In this document: piece by piece, positions 18,069-26,618 of the stretch
How positions within the stretch are numbered: position 1 is the first letter of the stretch
Layout of the letters: every line of letters starts with the position of its first letter
Assembly (NCBI RefSeq): GCF_001443045.1
Contig: NZ_LKPJ01000032.1
Span: 24,365 to 88,364, forward strand
Direction of reading: 5' to 3'
DNA from: Burkholderia ambifaria
Lineage (GTDB): Bacteria; Pseudomonadota; Gammaproteobacteria; Burkholderiales; Burkholderiaceae
Length of the DNA: 64,000 nucleotides
The notes under the pieces: generated by a model
The model's database searches: none
Seen by the model: only the letters and a program-made list of their open reading frames with translations
What the model was told of the DNA's origin: nothing
Translations under genes and position numbers: made by a program

Positions 18069-18149
18069 TCAGCGCGGCAGGCGCGCCAAAGCTAGCGCGC
18101 GTAGCGGCGCACCGGCTAGAAGGAGGGAGAGGCGGGAAAATGCAGTCAT
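18069..18149 (-). CDS. Putative leu operon leader peptide (26 aa)
   Basis: Reads MTAFSRLSLLLAGAPLRALA then LARLPR: 8 leucines in 26 residues. Leucine codons are CTC, CTC, CTT, CTA, CTA, CTA, TTG and CTG; CTA is very rare in GC-rich Burkholderia genes, and E. coli leu leader also uses CTA. A consensus promoter places the transcript start at about the ATG, so the leader would be translated from a leaderless or nearly leaderless mRNA. GGTGCGCC and GGCGCGCC inside the ORF can form an 8-bp pause hairpin around two of the CTA codons. Function is inferred. Confidence 0.6.
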   Translation of the reverse strand: MTAFSRLSLLLAGAPLRALALARLPR

Positions 18150-18156
18150 GCCGAAG

Positions 18157-18185
18157 ACTATAGCGGCATTCCGCTGGGTGTGCAA
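18157..18185 (-). promoter_or_regulatory. Sigma-70-type promoter of leuA
   Basis: Minus strand TTGCAC (18185-18180), exactly 17 bp, TATAGT (18162-18157). The expected start falls near 18149-18150, at the ATG of the leader ORF. The resulting leader to leuA is about 180 nt. Confidence 0.7.
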
Positions 18186-18221
18186 TCGGACGGCACCCGG
18201 GATGCCCGGCCGTGCGATGCG

Positions 18222-18276
18222 AAAAAGGGGCAAATGGAAACGGCGGCCCGGAATCACATCCGAGGCCGCCGTTTCC
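18222..18276 (-). terminator. Terminator of psd-pssA
   Basis: A 13-bp stem GGAAACGGCGGCC (18236-18248 with 18264-18276), loop about 15 nt, then a T-rich stretch ending in TTTTT on the minus strand. It isolates pssA from the leuA promoter. Confidence 0.75.
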
Positions 18277-18290
18277 GGGCAGGTTGCGCG

Positions 18291-19160
18291 TCAGTGATCG
18301 CGCTGCGACGAGCGCGCGGGATTCGCGCGCCCGCGCACGGCCATGTAGGCCCAGAACACATAGCCGGACAGCCCGTACAGCACGAACAGGCAGAACAGCA
18401 TCAGCGGCGGATCGGACGACACGAGCACGAACGCGACGACGACCAGCAGGATCGCGGCGAACGGCACGCGGTGCCGCACGTCGAGCGCCTTGCCGCTGTA
18501 GAACGGCGCGTTCGACACCATCGTCACGCCCGCGTAGATCGTCAATGCGAACGCGACCCAAGGCAGCCAGCCGAGCTTCATCGGCACGCGGTTGTCGGTC
18601 GCGAGCCAGACGAAACCGGCGATCAGCGCGGCGGCGGCCGGGCTCGGCAGCCCCTGGAAGAAGCGCTTGTCGACGACGCCGATGTTCGTGTTGAAGCGTG
18701 CGAGGCGCAGCGCGGCACCCGAGCAGTAGACGAACGCGGCGAGCCAGCCCCAGCGGCCGAGATCCTTCAGCACCCACTCGTACATCACGAGCGCGGGGGC
18801 GACGCCGAACGACACCATGTCCGACAGGCTGTCGAACTGTTCACCGAACGCGCTTTGCGTATGCGTCATCCGCGCGACGCGCCCGTCCATCCCGTCGAGC
18901 ACCATCGCGACGAAGATCGCGATCGCGGCGATCTCGAAGCGCACGTTCATCGCCTGCACGACCGCGAAGAAACCGCAGAACAGCGCGGCGGTCGTGAACG
19001 CGTTCGGCAGCAGATAGATGCCGCGCGTCTTCAGGAACCGCTGGCGCGCGGCGCGGCGGCTTTCGATGGGCACCGGATCGGATGCCATCACCTTGTTGCG
19101 GCGGAACGGGCGTGGCGTCTGGCTGGAGCCGTTGCGCCGACGCGGTTTGAATGCGGCCAT
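18291..19160 (-). CDS. pssA: CDP-diacylglycerol-serine O-phosphatidyltransferase
   Basis: Membrane enzyme making phosphatidylserine from CDP-diacylglycerol and serine. 289 aa. The CDP-alcohol phosphotransferase motif is visible from DGMDGRVAR to FDSLSD with spacing DG..AR...G...D...D. Multiple hydrophobic helices and a basic N-terminal tail are present. It lies 15 nt after psd, whose product uses its product. Confidence 0.94.
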   Translation of the reverse strand: MAAFKPRRRNGSSQTPRPFRRNKVMASDPVPIESRRAARQRFLKTRGIYLLPNAFTTAALFCGFFAVVQAMNVRFEIAAIAIFVAMVLDGMDGRVARMTHTQSAFGEQFDSLSDMVSFGVAPALVMYEWVLKDLGRWGWLAAFVYCSGAALRLARFNTNIGVVDKRFFQGLPSPAAAALIAGFVWLATDNRVPMKLGWLPWVAFALTIYAGVTMVSNAPFYSGKALDVRHRVPFAAILLVVVAFVLVSSDPPLMLFCLFVLYGLSGYVFWAYMAVRGRANPARSSQRDH

Positions 19161-19175
19161 CGTGCGTTCCGCCGC

Positions 19176-19820
19176 TTACTGTTCGAGCTCGGCGAGGATC
19201 GTCGACGACGCGTAGACCTTCTCGCCGATCGACACCTTCGCGCGGCTGCCGAGCGGCAGGTACACGTCGACGCGCGAACCAAAGCGGATGAAACCGTAGC
19301 GCTGGCCACGCGACAGCGGCTCGCCGGCGCGCACGTAGCAGAGGATCCGGCGGGCGACGAGACCGGCGATCTGCACGGCGGTGACGGTCTTGCCGCTCGC
19401 CGTCTGGATCACGACCGCATTGCGCTCGTTCTCGGTCGATGCCTTGTCGATCGCCGCGTTCAGGAATGCACCCGGGAAGTACTCGACCTTGGAGATCGCG
19501 CCATCGACCGGCGAACGCTGCGAATGGACGTTGAAGACATTCATGAACACGCTGATCTTCAGCGCTTCGCGGTTCGCGTACGGATCCTGCGTGGTCTCCA
19601 CCGCGACGATGCGGCCGTCCGCCGGACACAGCACCGCGTTCGGCTGCGCCGGGATCGGGCGCTGCGGATCGCGGAAGAACTGGACGACGAAGGCGAGCAG
19701 CAGCCAGAACGGCCACGCGAAGCCGAAGCCCCCGATGGCGTGGATCAACAGCGCGATGATGGCTGCAATCGCGATGAACGGCCAGCCTTCGCGCGCGATG
19801 ATCGGATGAGGATAGTTCAT
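19176..19820 (-). CDS. psd: Phosphatidylserine decarboxylase, short form
   Basis: Makes phosphatidylethanolamine from phosphatidylserine. 214 aa, length of the short PSD-like class. The self-cleavage site that yields the pyruvoyl group is the Gly-Ser of RFGSRVDVYLP near the C-terminus. Hydrophobic segments occur near the N-terminus. The start is only 28 nt from the 3' end of the group II intron, so its transcription depends on read-through or on a promoter in or ahead of the intron. Confidence 0.94.
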   Translation of the reverse strand: MNYPHPIIAREGWPFIAIAAIIALLIHAIGGFGFAWPFWLLLAFVVQFFRDPQRPIPAQPNAVLCPADGRIVAVETTQDPYANREALKISVFMNVFNVHSQRSPVDGAISKVEYFPGAFLNAAIDKASTENERNAVVIQTASGKTVTAVQIAGLVARRILCYVRAGEPLSRGQRYGFIRFGSRVDVYLPLGSRAKVSIGEKVYASSTILAELEQ

Positions 19821-19888
19821 GGATTCGTTCTGTGTTCGGTGAATTGGGTAGGGTAGCCCCCTCTCCTTGTGGAGAAGGGGCCCCCTAG

Positions 19889-19922
19889 GAACCGTACGTG
19901 CGAGTTTCCCCGCATACGGCTC
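19889..19922 (-). ncRNA. Group II intron domain V
   Basis: A 34-nt hairpin on the minus strand beginning GAGCCGTATGCGGGGAAACT and ending GTACGGTTC, with the AGC catalytic triad, a GAAA-type terminal loop and an internal bulge. This is the catalytic core of a group II ribozyme. Confidence 0.92.
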
Positions 19923-19937
19923 GAGCCTACATGTAAA

Positions 19938-21650
19938 TCAAAGTCCGACCTGGGGTCGGACCGGCTTAGTTACCGCAATTTTACCGGCGTGCACCTGCCG
20001 GTGGCAGTCGGGGTGAAGCAGAACCCGATTGGACAAGGCGTCGGTTCCGCCATGCATCCGGTACTCCAGATGATGGTCGTGCCAACCCGTCTCGTCCGTC
20101 AGGCCACAGCCACAGTGCGCACACAGTCCGCTCTGCGACACGTACAGGCTCGCCCATTGCTTTCGGTAGCGCATGCTGTCTCCCATGCGTGCCTGCCGCA
20201 ACTGCTCACCGTACTGCTCCCACTCCAGATCGAAGGGGCTATAGGCACCCTTGATCTTCTTGTGCCGTTTGATTTCCGTACCACTGAGGTGGTACAGCTC
20301 ATTCAGCCCCTGACTGCCGTCGTCGCGAACCGCTCGGACAGCGAATACCCAGTGTCGAGTTCCGACCGTGTGAAAATATTTCTTTCTCACCCAATCGGCA
20401 CTCTTCTTGGGATGCCGCCTCCTCGACCACCGCCAGAGCCTCTGGAAGACCAGAGACTCCATGCGGCTGTACGCCTGCTTAGCCACTACAGGGCGGTGAT
20501 ACTGCGCCCACCCACGTAGCATCGGTGTCAGCAGTCGGATCAGATCCGCCTGCTTCACCGCTTTGTTGCCGCTGATCGTCTCCGCAACCTTGCGATAGAA
20601 CGTCTGCACGTTCTTCTTGCTCGGTTTGATGAGTAGCGTTCCCGAGTACTTCCGGAAATTCCACCCAAGGAAATCGAAGCCTTCGTCAATGTGCACGATT
20701 CGCGTCTTCTCCTCCGAGAGTTGCAGTCCTCGTTGCGCGAGGAACGCTTCCACCCAAGGTTTGACTTCGCTTGCCAGCATCTCTTGCGAGTCGCCAGTGA
20801 TCACAAAGTCGTCCGCGTACCGCACCACATTAACCTTCAGCTTCTTGGCCTTGGCGATCCCATGTCTCGCACGCAAGTGCTCGATCAGTTCACGTTCCAG
20901 CCCGTTCAGCGTCACGTTGGCCAGCGTTGGGGAAATGATGCCTCCCTGCGGCGTACCGGCCTCAGTCGCCTGTAGCTGACCTTTGTAAATCAGGCCAGCC
21001 TTCAACCACTTCCGCAGGATCTCCTTGTCCATTGGGACATGGTTCACCAGCCAGTCATGGTTGATGTAGTCAAAGCAGCCCTTGATGTCCGCCTCCAAAA
21101 CCCATTGGGCCGAAGCCTTCTGAGACAGAGAGACAAACAGTTGCGACATGGCGTCAGCCGTCGAGCGGTTTTGCCTGAACCCATACGAGTTCAGGTCGCT
21201 CGTCGATTCCGACACCGGCTCCAAGGCCAGCAGATACAGAGCTTGCATCGCCCTGTCCCGCATGGTCGGTATGCCCAAAGGGCGTAACTTCCCATTGGCC
21301 TTGGGGATAAAGACTCTCCGTAATGGCAGAGGCTTGTATCCGCGCCGCTTCAACCTGCCGACAGCTTCCCATCGGCTCTCAGGCGAGTCCCATAGCTCAC
21401 GATCGACTCCAGCCGTTCGTGCACCTTGGTTTTGCGTAACACGTCGTACCGCATACAACTTTGCGGACAACGTGCGGGTTAGCATCCTTTGCAGGGACTT
21501 CACCCTGCGCCAGTCACCTTCCCGCGTCGCCTTCGCAATTCGAATCTGCATCCCTCTCACGTTCCGTTCCACGCGACGCCAATTTACGGCGTGCCAGTGG
21601 TCCGGCGCGTGGGAAAGCGCAGACCCGTCCTTTCGAACGGATACTCTCAT
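19938..21650 (-). CDS. ltrA: Group II intron reverse transcriptase/maturase with HNH endonuclease
   Basis: Multifunctional intron protein for splicing and retrohoming. 570 aa. RT blocks run from about residue 70 to 350, with the catalytic YADD at 278-281 and TPQGGIISP near 233. The maturase (X) domain follows at about 355-470. The C-terminal HNH domain has CAHC and C near 510-515, WHDHHLEYRMHGG and HPDCHRQVH. GGAGAGCAGC precedes the ATG. The ORF is uninterrupted, so the intron may still be active. Confidence 0.95.
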   Translation of the reverse strand: MRVSVRKDGSALSHAPDHWHAVNWRRVERNVRGMQIRIAKATREGDWRRVKSLQRMLTRTLSAKLYAVRRVTQNQGARTAGVDRELWDSPESRWEAVGRLKRRGYKPLPLRRVFIPKANGKLRPLGIPTMRDRAMQALYLLALEPVSESTSDLNSYGFRQNRSTADAMSQLFVSLSQKASAQWVLEADIKGCFDYINHDWLVNHVPMDKEILRKWLKAGLIYKGQLQATEAGTPQGGIISPTLANVTLNGLERELIEHLRARHGIAKAKKLKVNVVRYADDFVITGDSQEMLASEVKPWVEAFLAQRGLQLSEEKTRIVHIDEGFDFLGWNFRKYSGTLLIKPSKKNVQTFYRKVAETISGNKAVKQADLIRLLTPMLRGWAQYHRPVVAKQAYSRMESLVFQRLWRWSRRRHPKKSADWVRKKYFHTVGTRHWVFAVRAVRDDGSQGLNELYHLSGTEIKRHKKIKGAYSPFDLEWEQYGEQLRQARMGDSMRYRKQWASLYVSQSGLCAHCGCGLTDETGWHDHHLEYRMHGGTDALSNRVLLHPDCHRQVHAGKIAVTKPVRPQVGL

Positions 21651-21699
21651 GCTGCTCTCCTACCTTGGGGTGATCAGCCCTCCAGTAGGGACACAGCTG

Positions 21700-21729
21700 C
21701 CCCAGTGGGGCAGATATGCCCCACTGGGG
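21700..21729 (-). repeat. 13-bp perfect hairpin in intron domain IV ahead of the maturase gene
   Basis: CCCCAGTGGGGCA (21700-21712) and its exact complement (21717-21729) enclose a 4-nt loop, 50 nt upstream of the maturase start. In other group II introns a domain IVa stem near the ORF start is the high-affinity maturase binding site. Confidence 0.6.
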
Positions 21730-22703
21730 AACCACTCTCGTTCTAGGTATGGGCACGTGCGTCCATACTTCGAACTGGTACTTGCAAGCGGGCACATGTG
21801 CCCGCGTTGCTCCAAGTCAAAAGGTCAGTCAGCCGTCTTGCGACGGTAGACCAGACGGAAGTCTGCCCGCTTTCGCGTGAGGTAATGTCTCAACCTCTAT
21901 CCGGACCATTACAGCCCGACATTCGCTTTTTCCGTCCTCCCATACCCGCACCGCTAACAGCGTCCCTCACGGTTCGCCTGCCAACCCTACAGCGTTGGCA
22001 GCGATACGGGCTTACCGCGTTCCCGGCATGTCACACGACCGATTTAGGTTCTGCCTCTCCCCCGACGGTCTAACGACGACGTAACCCGAGCTTTGAGCGG
22101 GTTATCCGACCGCACACCTTTTGGTTCATGCCTGACAGCAGCTTAGGCACTTCGCCTACTTACGAGGTTTATCAGCAGTTCACTTACGTTAACCATGTCG
22201 GCCAGCCTTGCTCCTTGACCCCATCGCTGCTAGGAGTCTCCACACACGTACCTCACGGCCCATGCATGCCCGAAAATTCCGGGGGCTACGTTGTCGGAAG
22301 AGCTTCACACCCCACCGTTACCAGTGACGCATGTCTTCCTAGGCTACCGTTGGTCGTACAACGGGTTTCCTCCCTCACCAGTGCTCCGGCGAAGTAAAAC
22401 AATGACACACCGAGCATTCGCTCGACCAAGATCGCGTCCCCGGATCCAGAAGCTACGGGGAAATTGCAAACACCAACCCGCTTTGTTAGCGGAGTTGAAG
22501 CCGCTAACTAGGCGGGACCTGACGGTAATCAGGTCAATGCAATGCGATAGACGGTCAACTTCAACCGCCCCTCGCCAACTGGTGGGTTCCAGCTTACTGC
22601 TGCCGGGTCCCACCTCTCACAGGGGTGACCAAAGGTCACCAATAGGTCGGCTCATCGCCGACAGTCGTTGCGACTCGCGTCGCACCAAAGCCCGTAGGAT
22701 AGC

Positions 22704-22743
22704 AAAAGCCGCCCGGGGCACTACTGCCTTCGGGCGGCTTTTT
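22704..22743 (-). terminator. ilvC terminator
   Basis: A perfect 12-bp stem (22704-22715 with 22731-22742) with a GC-rich core and T-rich ends on both strands, so it can work in either direction. The group II intron begins 18 nt beyond it. Confidence 0.9.
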
Positions 22744-22786
22744 GATACCGACCCTCCTCTCGAAGGGCCGGAACAGCACGCGGTGC

Positions 22787-23803
22787 TTAGTTCTTCGTCT
22801 GGTCGACGAGCTTGTTCTTCGCGATCCACGGCATCATCGCACGCAGCTTCGCGCCGACCTGCTCGATCTGGTGCTCGGCCGTCAGGCGGCGGCGCGACTG
22901 CAGCGTCGGGGCGCCTGCCTTGTTCTCGAGAATGAAGCTCTTTGCGTACTCGCCCGTCTGGATGTCGGTCAGGCACTGCTTCATCGCCTTCTTCGTCTCT
23001 TCCGTGACGACGCGCGGGCCCGTCACGTACTCGCCGTACTCGGCGTTGTTCGAGATCGAGTAGTTCATGTTCGCGATGCCGCCTTCATAGATCAGGTCGA
23101 CGATCAGCTTGAGCTCGTGCAGGCACTCGAAGTACGCCATTTCCGGCGCGTAGCCGGCTTCGACCAGCGTCTCGAAACCTGCCTTGATCAGCTCGACGGT
23201 ACCGCCGCACAGCACGGCCTGCTCGCCGAACAGGTCGGTTTCGGTCTCTTCACGGAAGTTCGTCTCGATGATGCCGGCACGGCCGCCGCCGTTCGCTGCC
23301 GCGTACGACAGCGCGATGTCGCGTGCCGCGCCCGACTTGTTCTGCGCAACCGCGATCAGGTGCGGCACGCCGCCACCCTGCGAGTACGTGCCGCGCACGG
23401 TGTGGCCCGGTGCCTTCGGCGCGATCATGATCACGTCGAGGTCGGCGCGCGGGATCACCTGGCCGTAGTGGACATTGAAGCCGTGTGCGAATGCCAGTGC
23501 CGCGCCCTGCTTGATGTTCGCGTGCACTTCCTTCGCGTACACGTCGGCGATCTGCTCGTCCGGCAGCAGCATCATGACGACGTCCGCGCCCTTCACCGCT
23601 TCCGCGACTTCCTTGACCGACAGGCCTGCGTTTTCGGCCTTGCTCCACGACGCGCCGTCCTTGCGAAGGCCGACCGTCACGTTCACGCCGCTCTCTTTCA
23701 GGTTCAGTGCGTGTGCATGGCCTTGCGAGCCGTAGCCGATGATCGTGACTTGCTTGCCCTTGATGAGGGAGAGGTCAGCGTCTTTGTCGTAGAAAACGTT
23801 CAT
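22787..23803 (-). CDS. ilvC: Ketol-acid reductoisomerase (class I)
   Basis: Second common step of valine/isoleucine synthesis; isomerises and reduces acetohydroxy acids with NADPH. 338 aa, class I length. The Rossmann motif IGYGSQGHAHALNL is near residue 22, the catalytic helical domain includes GGTVELIKAGFETLVEAGY, and the metal-binding Asp/Glu region is intact. It follows ilvH by 95 nt. Confidence 0.97.
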   Translation of the reverse strand: MNVFYDKDADLSLIKGKQVTIIGYGSQGHAHALNLKESGVNVTVGLRKDGASWSKAENAGLSVKEVAEAVKGADVVMMLLPDEQIADVYAKEVHANIKQGAALAFAHGFNVHYGQVIPRADLDVIMIAPKAPGHTVRGTYSQGGGVPHLIAVAQNKSGAARDIALSYAAANGGGRAGIIETNFREETETDLFGEQAVLCGGTVELIKAGFETLVEAGYAPEMAYFECLHELKLIVDLIYEGGIANMNYSISNNAEYGEYVTGPRVVTEETKKAMKQCLTDIQTGEYAKSFILENKAGAPTLQSRRRLTAEHQIEQVGAKLRAMMPWIAKNKLVDQTKN

Positions 23804-23898
23804 GATGGTTCCTTCGCTAATTCAAAAATTCAACAATTCGTTCAGATGGAGTACTGCGGGCCGGGACATGACGGCGCACCCGGCGTGCCTGTCTGGCA

Positions 23899-24390
23899 TC
23901 ACACCTTCAGGATGCGCTCGCCGCGTCCGATGCCGGAGCTGCCGGTACGCACGGTCTCTAGGATCGCGCTGGCGTCCAGCCCCTGGATGAATGCGTCGAG
24001 CTTGTCGCTCGCGCCCGTCAATTCGATCGTGTAGGTCTTTTCGGTCACGTCGATGATGCGGCCGCGGAAAATGTCCGACATCCGCTTCATTTCTTCGCGC
24101 TCCTTGCCCACTGCACGTACCTTGATCAGCATCAGCTCGCGTTCGATGTGTGCACCGTCGGTCAGGTCCACCACTTTCACCACCTCGATCAGGCGGTTCA
24201 GATGCTTCGTGATCTGTTCGATCACGTCGTCCGAGCCAATGGAAACGATGGTCAGCCGCGACAGCGATTGGTCTTCGGTCGGCGCCACCGTCAAGGTTTC
24301 GATGTTGTAGCCGCGTGCGGAAAACAGACCGACCACGCGCGACAGCGCGCCCGGTTCGTTTTCCAGCAGGACGGAAATGATGTGTCTCAT
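23899..24390 (-). CDS. ilvH: Acetolactate synthase small (regulatory) subunit
   Basis: Binds valine and controls the catalytic subunit. 163 aa from the ATG at 24390 (MRHIISVLLENEPGALSRVV), with GGAAGAAG upstream; an extension to 24426 is not supported. An N-terminal ACT domain and the C-terminal ALS small-subunit domain are present. It lies 112 nt after ilvB. Confidence 0.96.
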   Translation of the reverse strand: MRHIISVLLENEPGALSRVVGLFSARGYNIETLTVAPTEDQSLSRLTIVSIGSDDVIEQITKHLNRLIEVVKVVDLTDGAHIERELMLIKVRAVGKEREEMKRMSDIFRGRIIDVTEKTYTIELTGASDKLDAFIQGLDASAILETVRTGSSGIGRGERILKV

Positions 24391-24502
24391 GTTCGCTTCT
24401 TCCAGAATGTGTCCGTGTCGATTCACTCGCGCCGCGCGCCGCCCGGTGCCGCACCGCCCTTCGTGAAGGCGGCCGCTTCCGGCCCGCGCGCGCGTCGCGC
24501 CG

Positions 24503-26266
24503 TTACAGATCTTCCGATCCGAGCAGCATCTCGGTGATGCCCTTGCCGGCCTGTACCATCGGCCAGACGTTTTCGGTCGGATCGGTCTGGAAGTCGAGAA
24601 ACACGGTGCGGTCCTTCAGGCGCAGCGCTTCCTTCAGCGCCGGCTCCACATCCGAAGTCTTTTCGATCCGCAAGCCGACATGGCCGTACGCTTCGGCGAG
24701 CTTCACGAAGTCGGGCAGCGCATCCATGTACGAATGCGAATAGCGCTTGCTGTATTCGATCTGCTGCCACTGGCGGACCATGCCGAGGTAGCGGTTGTTC
24801 AGCGAAATGATCTTCACGGGCGTGTCGTACTGCAGGCAGGTCGACAGTTCCTGGATGCACATCTGGATCGAGCCTTCGCCCGTGATGCACAGCACGTCGT
24901 CGTCCGGGTGCGCCATCTTGACGCCCATCGCTGCCGGCAGGCCGAAGCCCATCGTGCCGAGGCCGCCGGAGTTGATCCAGCGACGCGGCTTGTTGAAACG
25001 GTAGAACTGCGCGGCCCACATCTGGTGCTGGCCGACGTCCGAGCACACGAACGCGTTACCGTCCGTCAGCTCCCACGCCTTCTCGACCACGTACTGCGGC
25101 TTGATGATCTCGCTCTCGCGGTCGAACTTCAGGCAGTCCTTCGCGCGCCAGCTCTCGATGTCCTTCCACCACTGCGCGAGCGCGTCGGTGTCGGGGCCAT
25201 GCTCGGCCGTCTGCAACTGTTCGATCAGTTCCTTCAGCACTTCCTTCACGTCGCCGACGATCGGGATATCGACCTTCACGCGCTTCGAGATCGACGACGG
25301 GTCGATGTCGATGTGGATGATCTTGCGCGGCCGCGACGCGAAGTGCGCCGGGTCGCCGATCACACGGTCGTCGAAGCGGGCGCCGATCGCGATCAGCACG
25401 TCACAGTGCTGCATCGCCATGTTCGCTTCGTAGGTGCCGTGCATGCCGAGCATGCCGAGGAATTTCTTGTCCGACGCGCGATAGCCACCGAGGCCCATCA
25501 GCGTGTTCGTGACCGGGTAGCCGAGCAGGTCGGCGAACTGGTTCAGTTCGCGCGCCGCATCAGCGAGGATGATGCCACCGCCCGTGTAGATGTAGGGACG
25601 CTTCGCCGACAGCAGCAGCGAAACGGCCTTGCGGATCTGGCCCGAATGGCCCTTCGTGACGGGGTTGTACGACCGCAGCGACACGCTCTTGACCGGCTCG
25701 TACTGGCACGGCGTCTTCGAGATGTCCTTCGGGATGTCGATCAGCACCGGGCCTGGACGGCCGGTGCGGGCGATGTAGAACGCCTTCTTGACGGTTTCCG
25801 CGAGGTCGCGCACGTCCTTCACGAGGAAGTTGTGCTTCACGCACGGACGCGTGATGCCGACCGTATCGCATTCCTGGAACGCGTCCTGGCCGATCGCGGC
25901 AGTCGGCACCTGGCCGCTGATCACGACCATCGGGATCGAATCCATGTAGGCCGTCGCGATGCCGGTCACCGCATTGGTGACACCGGGGCCGGACGTCACG
26001 AGACAGACGCCGACGTTACCGGTGGAACGCGCATACGCATCGGCTGCGTGCACGGCCGCCTGTTCGTGGCGCACCAGCACGTGCTGAATCTTGTCCTGCT
26101 TGTAAAGCTCGTCGTAGATGTAGAGTACCGAGCCGCCGGGGTAGCCCCAGATGAATTCGACGTTCTCGTCGGCCAGTGCCTTCATGAGCACGGTGGCGCC
26201 GATGGAGTCGCTATCGGGAGGGGAAAGGGGTTCCGACGTGGAGAATTCCGCGCTGGGCATGTTCAT
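24503..26266 (-). CDS. ilvB: Acetolactate synthase large (catalytic) subunit
   Basis: ThDP-dependent enzyme starting branched-chain amino acid synthesis. 587 aa from the ATG at 26266 (MNMPSAEFSTSEPL), with AAAGGT upstream; longer frames lack support. Domains in order: N-terminal PYR (GYPGGSVLYIYDEL; catalytic Glu in VRHEQAA), central FAD-binding, and C-terminal PP domain with the ThDP motif GEGSIQMCIQELST and NNRYLGMVRQWQ. A promoter at 26413-26441 drives ilvB-ilvH-ilvC. Confidence 0.96.
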   Translation of the reverse strand: MNMPSAEFSTSEPLSPPDSDSIGATVLMKALADENVEFIWGYPGGSVLYIYDELYKQDKIQHVLVRHEQAAVHAADAYARSTGNVGVCLVTSGPGVTNAVTGIATAYMDSIPMVVISGQVPTAAIGQDAFQECDTVGITRPCVKHNFLVKDVRDLAETVKKAFYIARTGRPGPVLIDIPKDISKTPCQYEPVKSVSLRSYNPVTKGHSGQIRKAVSLLLSAKRPYIYTGGGIILADAARELNQFADLLGYPVTNTLMGLGGYRASDKKFLGMLGMHGTYEANMAMQHCDVLIAIGARFDDRVIGDPAHFASRPRKIIHIDIDPSSISKRVKVDIPIVGDVKEVLKELIEQLQTAEHGPDTDALAQWWKDIESWRAKDCLKFDRESEIIKPQYVVEKAWELTDGNAFVCSDVGQHQMWAAQFYRFNKPRRWINSGGLGTMGFGLPAAMGVKMAHPDDDVLCITGEGSIQMCIQELSTCLQYDTPVKIISLNNRYLGMVRQWQQIEYSKRYSHSYMDALPDFVKLAEAYGHVGLRIEKTSDVEPALKEALRLKDRTVFLDFQTDPTENVWPMVQAGKGITEMLLGSEDL

Positions 26267-26412
26267 TTTGACCTTTCGAATTTTCGGCAAAAAATTGATC
26301 GGGTGCTCTCTGCCGGGCTTGTGGCTCGGGTTCAAGCGGCGCGTCCAGTTTGAAGGGCGGGCTTCTTGGGCCAGCCTCAAATGAGACCATCACTTCATGT
26401 TGCGAATCGCTG

Positions 26413-26441
26413 ACGATAGCGGGTCATGGTTGGGTCGTCAA
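26413..26441 (-). promoter_or_regulatory. Sigma-70-type promoter of ilvB-ilvH-ilvC
   Basis: Minus strand TTGACG (26441-26436), 17-bp spacer, TATCGT (26418-26413). The start near 26405 gives a leader of about 140 nt. No branched-chain-rich leader ORF was found in it. Divergent from the sigma factor gene. Confidence 0.65.
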
Positions 26442-26618
26442 GCAAAATATCCCGCAGCGCATCATGGCCCCCGCCCCGCGGCCCGCGGACGCGGTTCGCG
26501 CGCAACGTCCCGCGCCCTCACCGGTGCCAAGTCACGCGAAAATTTGTTAGCATCCGCGGGTTTTACGAAATTTTTCGACCTTTCACACGCCGCAGTCCGC
26601 AGCGCATACCTTTACGGA

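Larger units (their letters stand above)
19848..22685 (-). mobile_element. Complete group II intron with maturase ORF, inserted between ilvC and psd
   Basis: 2838 nt on the minus strand. The 5' end at 22685 begins GTGCGAC; the 3' end at 19848 reads CTACCCTAC, with the bulged A of domain VI seven bases from the end. Domain V is at 19889-19922 and the maturase gene lies in domain IV. The loop CTCAAAGCT of a stem in domain I (EBS1 CAAAGC, 22090-22095) is complementary to the six bases just upstream of the 5' splice site (IBS1 GCTTTG, 22686-22691). A CGTAG/CTACG EBS2-IBS2 pairing is possible. The exons join 18 nt past the ilvC terminator and 28 nt before psd. Base composition is less GC-rich than the neighbours, supporting recent arrival. 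Confidence 0.88.

Noticed and set aside
21797..22935. Several plus-strand ORFs inside and next to the intron
   Set aside because: They overlap structured intron RNA on the minus strand and have no domains.
26211..26405. Branched-chain-rich leader peptide ahead of ilvB
   Set aside because: The only frames in the leader have no clustered Ile, Val or Leu codons and run into the ilvB coding region.
26397..26618. N-terminal extension of the sigma factor
   Set aside because: It would overlap the divergent ilvB promoter and has no sigma-like sequence; the ATG at 26619 begins the conserved region.
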